NCBI RefSeq assembly: GCF_000332115.1
Contig: NC_020156.1
Span: forward strand, 1-64,000
Direction: 5' to 3'
Source of the DNA: Nonlabens dokdonensis DSW-6
Lineage (GTDB): Bacteria; Bacteroidota; Bacteroidia; Flavobacteriales; Flavobacteriaceae
DNA length: 64,000 nt
A program made the position numbers and the translations under genes. Under the pieces are notes generated by a model. That model saw only the letters and a program-made list of their open reading frames with translations, did not search any database and was not told the origin of the DNA. Positions 61,850 to 64,000 of the stretch are shown one piece after another (position 1 is the stretch's first letter; each line of letters starts with the position of its first letter).

Positions 61850-61885
61850 CCAACCTCACAGGTTTTGGAAACCTGTGAGGTTTGG
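61850..61885. repeat. CCTCACAGG inverted repeat, perfect copy
   Basis: CCAACCTCACAGGTTT (61850-61865), loop TGG, AAACCTGTGAGGTT (61869-61882) then TGG. Same family as 52218-52293. It may act as a terminator for the DUF3140 gene. Confidence 0.85.
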
Positions 61886-61934
61886 CTGTAGTAACAACTA
61901 TTATTAGTATTTTTAAATCCTAAACCCAACCCTT

Positions 61935-62354
61935 ATGAACCCTATTGTTAGAAATATTATCGCTGTTGTTGCAGGCTGGATTGTAGGAAGCGTAGTGAAC
62001 ATGCTGTTGATCAATGCTGGTCATAGCTTTTTCCCTGTTCCTGGAATCGACATTAATGATATGGATGCCTACGCAGGAGTTATGCCCGATTTAGAACCTA
62101 AGTATTTCTTATTTCCGTTTTTAGCCCATGCCGTGGGAACACTAGTAGGTGCTTTGATCGCCGCAAAAGTTGCTGTATCACATCATATGAAAATGGCGTT
62201 GATCGTAGGTGGATTGTTTTTGCTAGGTGGCATTGCTGTTAACTACATGTTACCAGGTCCTACTTGGTTTACGGCTTTGGACGTGCTTGTCGCATACATT
62301 CCTATGGCTTGGTTAGGTGGTAGAATCGGTATGAAGAAAAACCCAACAGCTTAA
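61935..62354 (+). CDS. Small four-helix membrane protein
   Basis: Protein of 139 residues with four hydrophobic segments (about 5-28, 58-80, 86-106, 112-132). Hypothetical; no domain recognised. Its stop abuts the meaB start without a gap, so the two are cotranscribed. Confidence 0.7.
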   Translation: MNPIVRNIIAVVAGWIVGSVVNMLLINAGHSFFPVPGIDINDMDAYAGVMPDLEPKYFLFPFLAHAVGTLVGALIAAKVAVSHHMKMALIVGGLFLLGGIAVNYMLPGPTWFTALDVLVAYIPMAWLGGRIGMKKNPTA

Positions 62355-63368
62355 TTGGCTACCAACTCACATATAAATCCTAACGCTAGACGCAGGAAAG
62401 AAAAGCTTGACGTAAATGAATTATTTAACGAGCTGCATTCTGGTCAAGTTAGCGCGTTGAGTAGAGCGATCACTTTAGTGGAGAGTACTGCTGGTGGTGA
62501 TTCCGCTTTCGCGAAAGCAATAATAAAACAAGCCTTACCAGAGTCTGGAAAATCCTTTAGATTAGGAATAACCGGCGTGCCAGGCGTGGGAAAATCTACC
62601 TTCATAGAATCGCTAGGAAGACAGCTGATAGAACGTGGTAAAAAGGTCGCTGTACTCGCCATAGACCCATCCAGTAACATTTCACGAGGCAGTATATTAG
62701 GCGACAAAACCAGAATGGAAGAACTGGTTAAAAGCGACCAAGCCTTTATAAGACCAAGTCCAGCAGGAACCACATTAGGTGGCGTAGCTCGCAAAACACG
62801 CGAGGCTATCATTTTATGCGAGGCCGCAGGATATGATTTTATCATTGTAGAAACCGTAGGCGTAGGACAAAGCGAGACTGCAGTACATTCCATGACCGAT
62901 TTCTTCTTACTACTCAAACTCGCAGGCGCTGGAGATGATTTACAAGGCATCAAACGCGGCATCATGGAAATGGCAGACGCTATCATCATTAACAAAGCCG
63001 ATGGCGAGAATCAAACCGCCGCAAAACATGCCCGACGGGAATTTAAAAACGCGATACACCTCATGCCGCAAAAAGACCACGGCTGGCCTACACAGGTACT
63101 GACTTGTAGCGGATTGAACAACATAGGGATCACAGAAGTAATAGAAGAAATCAATAATTACCAAACTCACGCGACCGCAAACAGCAGCTTTACTAATAAA
63201 CGCAACGCGCAAGAACTCTACTGGTTCCATCAGACAATAGAAGACGCCATTAAAACCAACTTCTACAACCGTCCAGAAGTCATCGCAAAACTGGCAGTTC
63301 TAGAACAAAAAGTATTGAGCAAAAAGAAAAGCCCTTTTGACGCGGCTGGGGAATTGTTGGCGTTGTGA
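62355..63368 (+). CDS. meaB: MeaB-type GTPase chaperone of methylmalonyl-CoA mutase
   Basis: P-loop GTPase of 337 residues. Walker A GVPGVGKST (74-82), switch region DPSSNISRGSILGDKTRM, ETVGVGQSE and INKADG. It keeps AdoCbl-dependent methylmalonyl-CoA mutase active. The mutase gene is not in the window, but an adenosyltransferase is 6 kb upstream. Starts with TTG directly after the previous stop (no ATG nearby); MATNSHINPNARRRK fits the family. A palindrome encodes AFAKA at 51-55. Confidence 0.93.
   Translation: MATNSHINPNARRRKEKLDVNELFNELHSGQVSALSRAITLVESTAGGDSAFAKAIIKQALPESGKSFRLGITGVPGVGKSTFIESLGRQLIERGKKVAVLAIDPSSNISRGSILGDKTRMEELVKSDQAFIRPSPAGTTLGGVARKTREAIILCEAAGYDFIIVETVGVGQSETAVHSMTDFFLLLKLAGAGDDLQGIKRGIMEMADAIIINKADGENQTAAKHARREFKNAIHLMPQKDHGWPTQVLTCSGLNNIGITEVIEEINNYQTHATANSSFTNKRNAQELYWFHQTIEDAIKTNFYNRPEVIAKLAVLEQKVLSKKKSPFDAAGELLAL
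62504..62519. repeat. 16-bp palindrome copy inside meaB (15/16)
   Basis: CGCTTTCGCGAAAGCA, read as AFAKA. Confidence 0.9.
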
Positions 63369-63383
63369 TAATTTGAAGAAATA

Positions 63384-63878
63384 ATGCTAGTCATTTATAA
63401 AAAAACATTGAAAATAACTACCGATTCCATAAAATATTACTTTAAAATAAAAGAACTCCTAACATGTGATTTTGATGTAAATTGGACACCTGAATGGATT
63501 TATTGCGAAATGACGTCAGTACCAATTGAAGGACACTCTTGGACTTTATTAGTTAGAAACGGATCAGAAAATTTCAAACTAATTTATAGATCTAGTAAGC
63601 CTTCACAACAAAACGAAATGAATAATTTAGGTGTTTTTAATTTTGATACCATAAAAATAAACGAAAAAGTCGTACATATTTCTCATAATGATATTTCTGA
63701 AATTGAACATCTATTAGAATCTAACTTGACTGTAAACAAAACAAATAGGATAATTCTGGACGGTAATGATAATGAATTAACCGATTTTGAAAACCAAAAC
63801 AATTATAGCTGGAAATTAGATGAAGAAATTAGTTCCAATCTGAAAGAACTAGTTCAGACAATTAAAAGAATTAATTAA
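63384..63878 (+). CDS. Hypothetical protein
   Basis: Soluble protein of 164 residues without any recognised domain. It is AT-rich in codon use and starts 15 bp after meaB, so it might be cotranscribed. Two cysteines (C29 and C41) lie near tryptophans. Confidence 0.6.
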   Translation: MLVIYKKTLKITTDSIKYYFKIKELLTCDFDVNWTPEWIYCEMTSVPIEGHSWTLLVRNGSENFKLIYRSSKPSQQNEMNNLGVFNFDTIKINEKVVHISHNDISEIEHLLESNLTVNKTNRIILDGNDNELTDFENQNNYSWKLDEEISSNLKELVQTIKRIN

Positions 63879-63915
63879 ATTTTTAAAAAAGAACTAGAAC
63901 CAAAAGGAAGTAATA

Positions 63916-64000
63916 ATGAATCTATCAAATTTATTAAGTCTTGTAGCGGTAATAACCATCTTCCTAGCGGTTTTACTATCCTTTTTTTTAGTTTCTGTAA
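63916..64000 (+). CDS. Partial gene at the window end, membrane N-terminus
   Basis: Open from ATG to the last base, 28 codons (MNLSNLLSLVAVITIFLAVL begins it), a single hydrophobic segment. The N-terminus looks like those of Bacteroidota AraC-type regulators with membrane helices or of small sensors, but that is a guess. Confidence 0.45.
   Translation, partial: MNLSNLLSLVAVITIFLAVLLSFFLVSV

Noticed and set aside
62444..63230. Minus-strand open frames of 183 and 96 codons inside meaB
   Set aside because: Antisense shadows; the plus-strand frame carries all GTPase motifs.

Overview
The window is an AT-rich chromosomal stretch of a Bacteroidota bacterium, almost certainly a marine-type Flavobacteriaceae. 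The evidence is the Bacteroidota promoter signature TAnnTTTG before many genes, near absence of Shine-Dalgarno sequences, type IX secretion C-terminal sorting domains on three large exported proteins, family markers (PadR/PspC/GIN operon, DUF2795 before secA, cyclophilin-FKBP fusion, lysine-rich SecA tail) and a short menE-CPBP-menC menaquinone cluster. Base 1 is the dnaA start codon, so the numbering probably follows the chromosome. The abundant palindrome CGCTTTCGCGAAAGCG makes me suspect Nonlabens or a close relative, but I cannot prove the genus.

Layout: 1-1.9 kb dnaA and a low-molecular-weight phosphatase; 2-5 kb menaquinone genes (minus); 5.4-9.6 kb a thioesterase-like protein, then DUF4870-PadR-PspC-GIN; 9.7-15 kb trxB, cupin, NhaC antiporter, metallo-beta-lactamase-fold hydrolase, patatin; 15-17 kb a repeat-rich, very AT-rich accessory patch with a two-gene cassette between 10-bp inverted repeats; 17.3-26.1 kb a LruC/DUF4114 type IX cargo gene and a seven-gene signalling operon (receiver, H-NOX nitric oxide sensor, PAS kinase, FIST, second kinase, Hpt, LytTR regulator); 26.2-31 kb TrhA, nitronate monooxygenase-like, subtilase, mnmA; 31-39 kb two fasciclin lipoproteins and small enzymes; 39.4-44.6 kb a TetR-ABC-HlyD-TolC export operon whose ABC subunit has degenerate ATPase motifs; 44.8-48.4 kb a 1203-residue type IX cargo; 48.6-54.5 kb M24 peptidase, clpS-prmA-DUF1287-tpiA, peptide-type permease and DoxX protein; 54.9-64 kb peptidyl-prolyl isomerase, cobalamin adenosyltransferase, DUF2795, secA, small proteins, meaB and a partial gene.

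The most interesting system is the 19.8-26.2 kb locus. A heme-NO-binding protein with intact heme-ligand and YxSxR motifs is translationally coupled to a PAS kinase, followed by FIST, a second kinase, Hpt and a LytTR output regulator. Three direct repeats of TTTRGTGTCG-like sequence at exact 21-bp spacing lie 46 bp upstream of the operon -7 element, and two more at the same 21-bp spacing lie 44 bp upstream of the -7 element of the neighbouring type IX cargo gene. This suggests that the LytTR protein activates both its own operon and a secreted adhesin-like protein, possibly in response to nitric oxide.

A second theme is small repeats. The 16-bp palindrome occurs 14 times (10 inside genes, always in frame, read as AFAKA, LSRK or RFRES), and a fifteenth copy is split exactly at its middle by a 38-bp insertion carrying its own hairpin. 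There are also a 16-unit 7-bp array, two hexamer TTCGAG-type arrays, about 98-bp direct repeats ending in AACCTGTGAGGTT, and two large imperfect hairpins downstream of a thioesterase gene. No rRNA, tRNA, CRISPR array, transposase or phage gene was seen.
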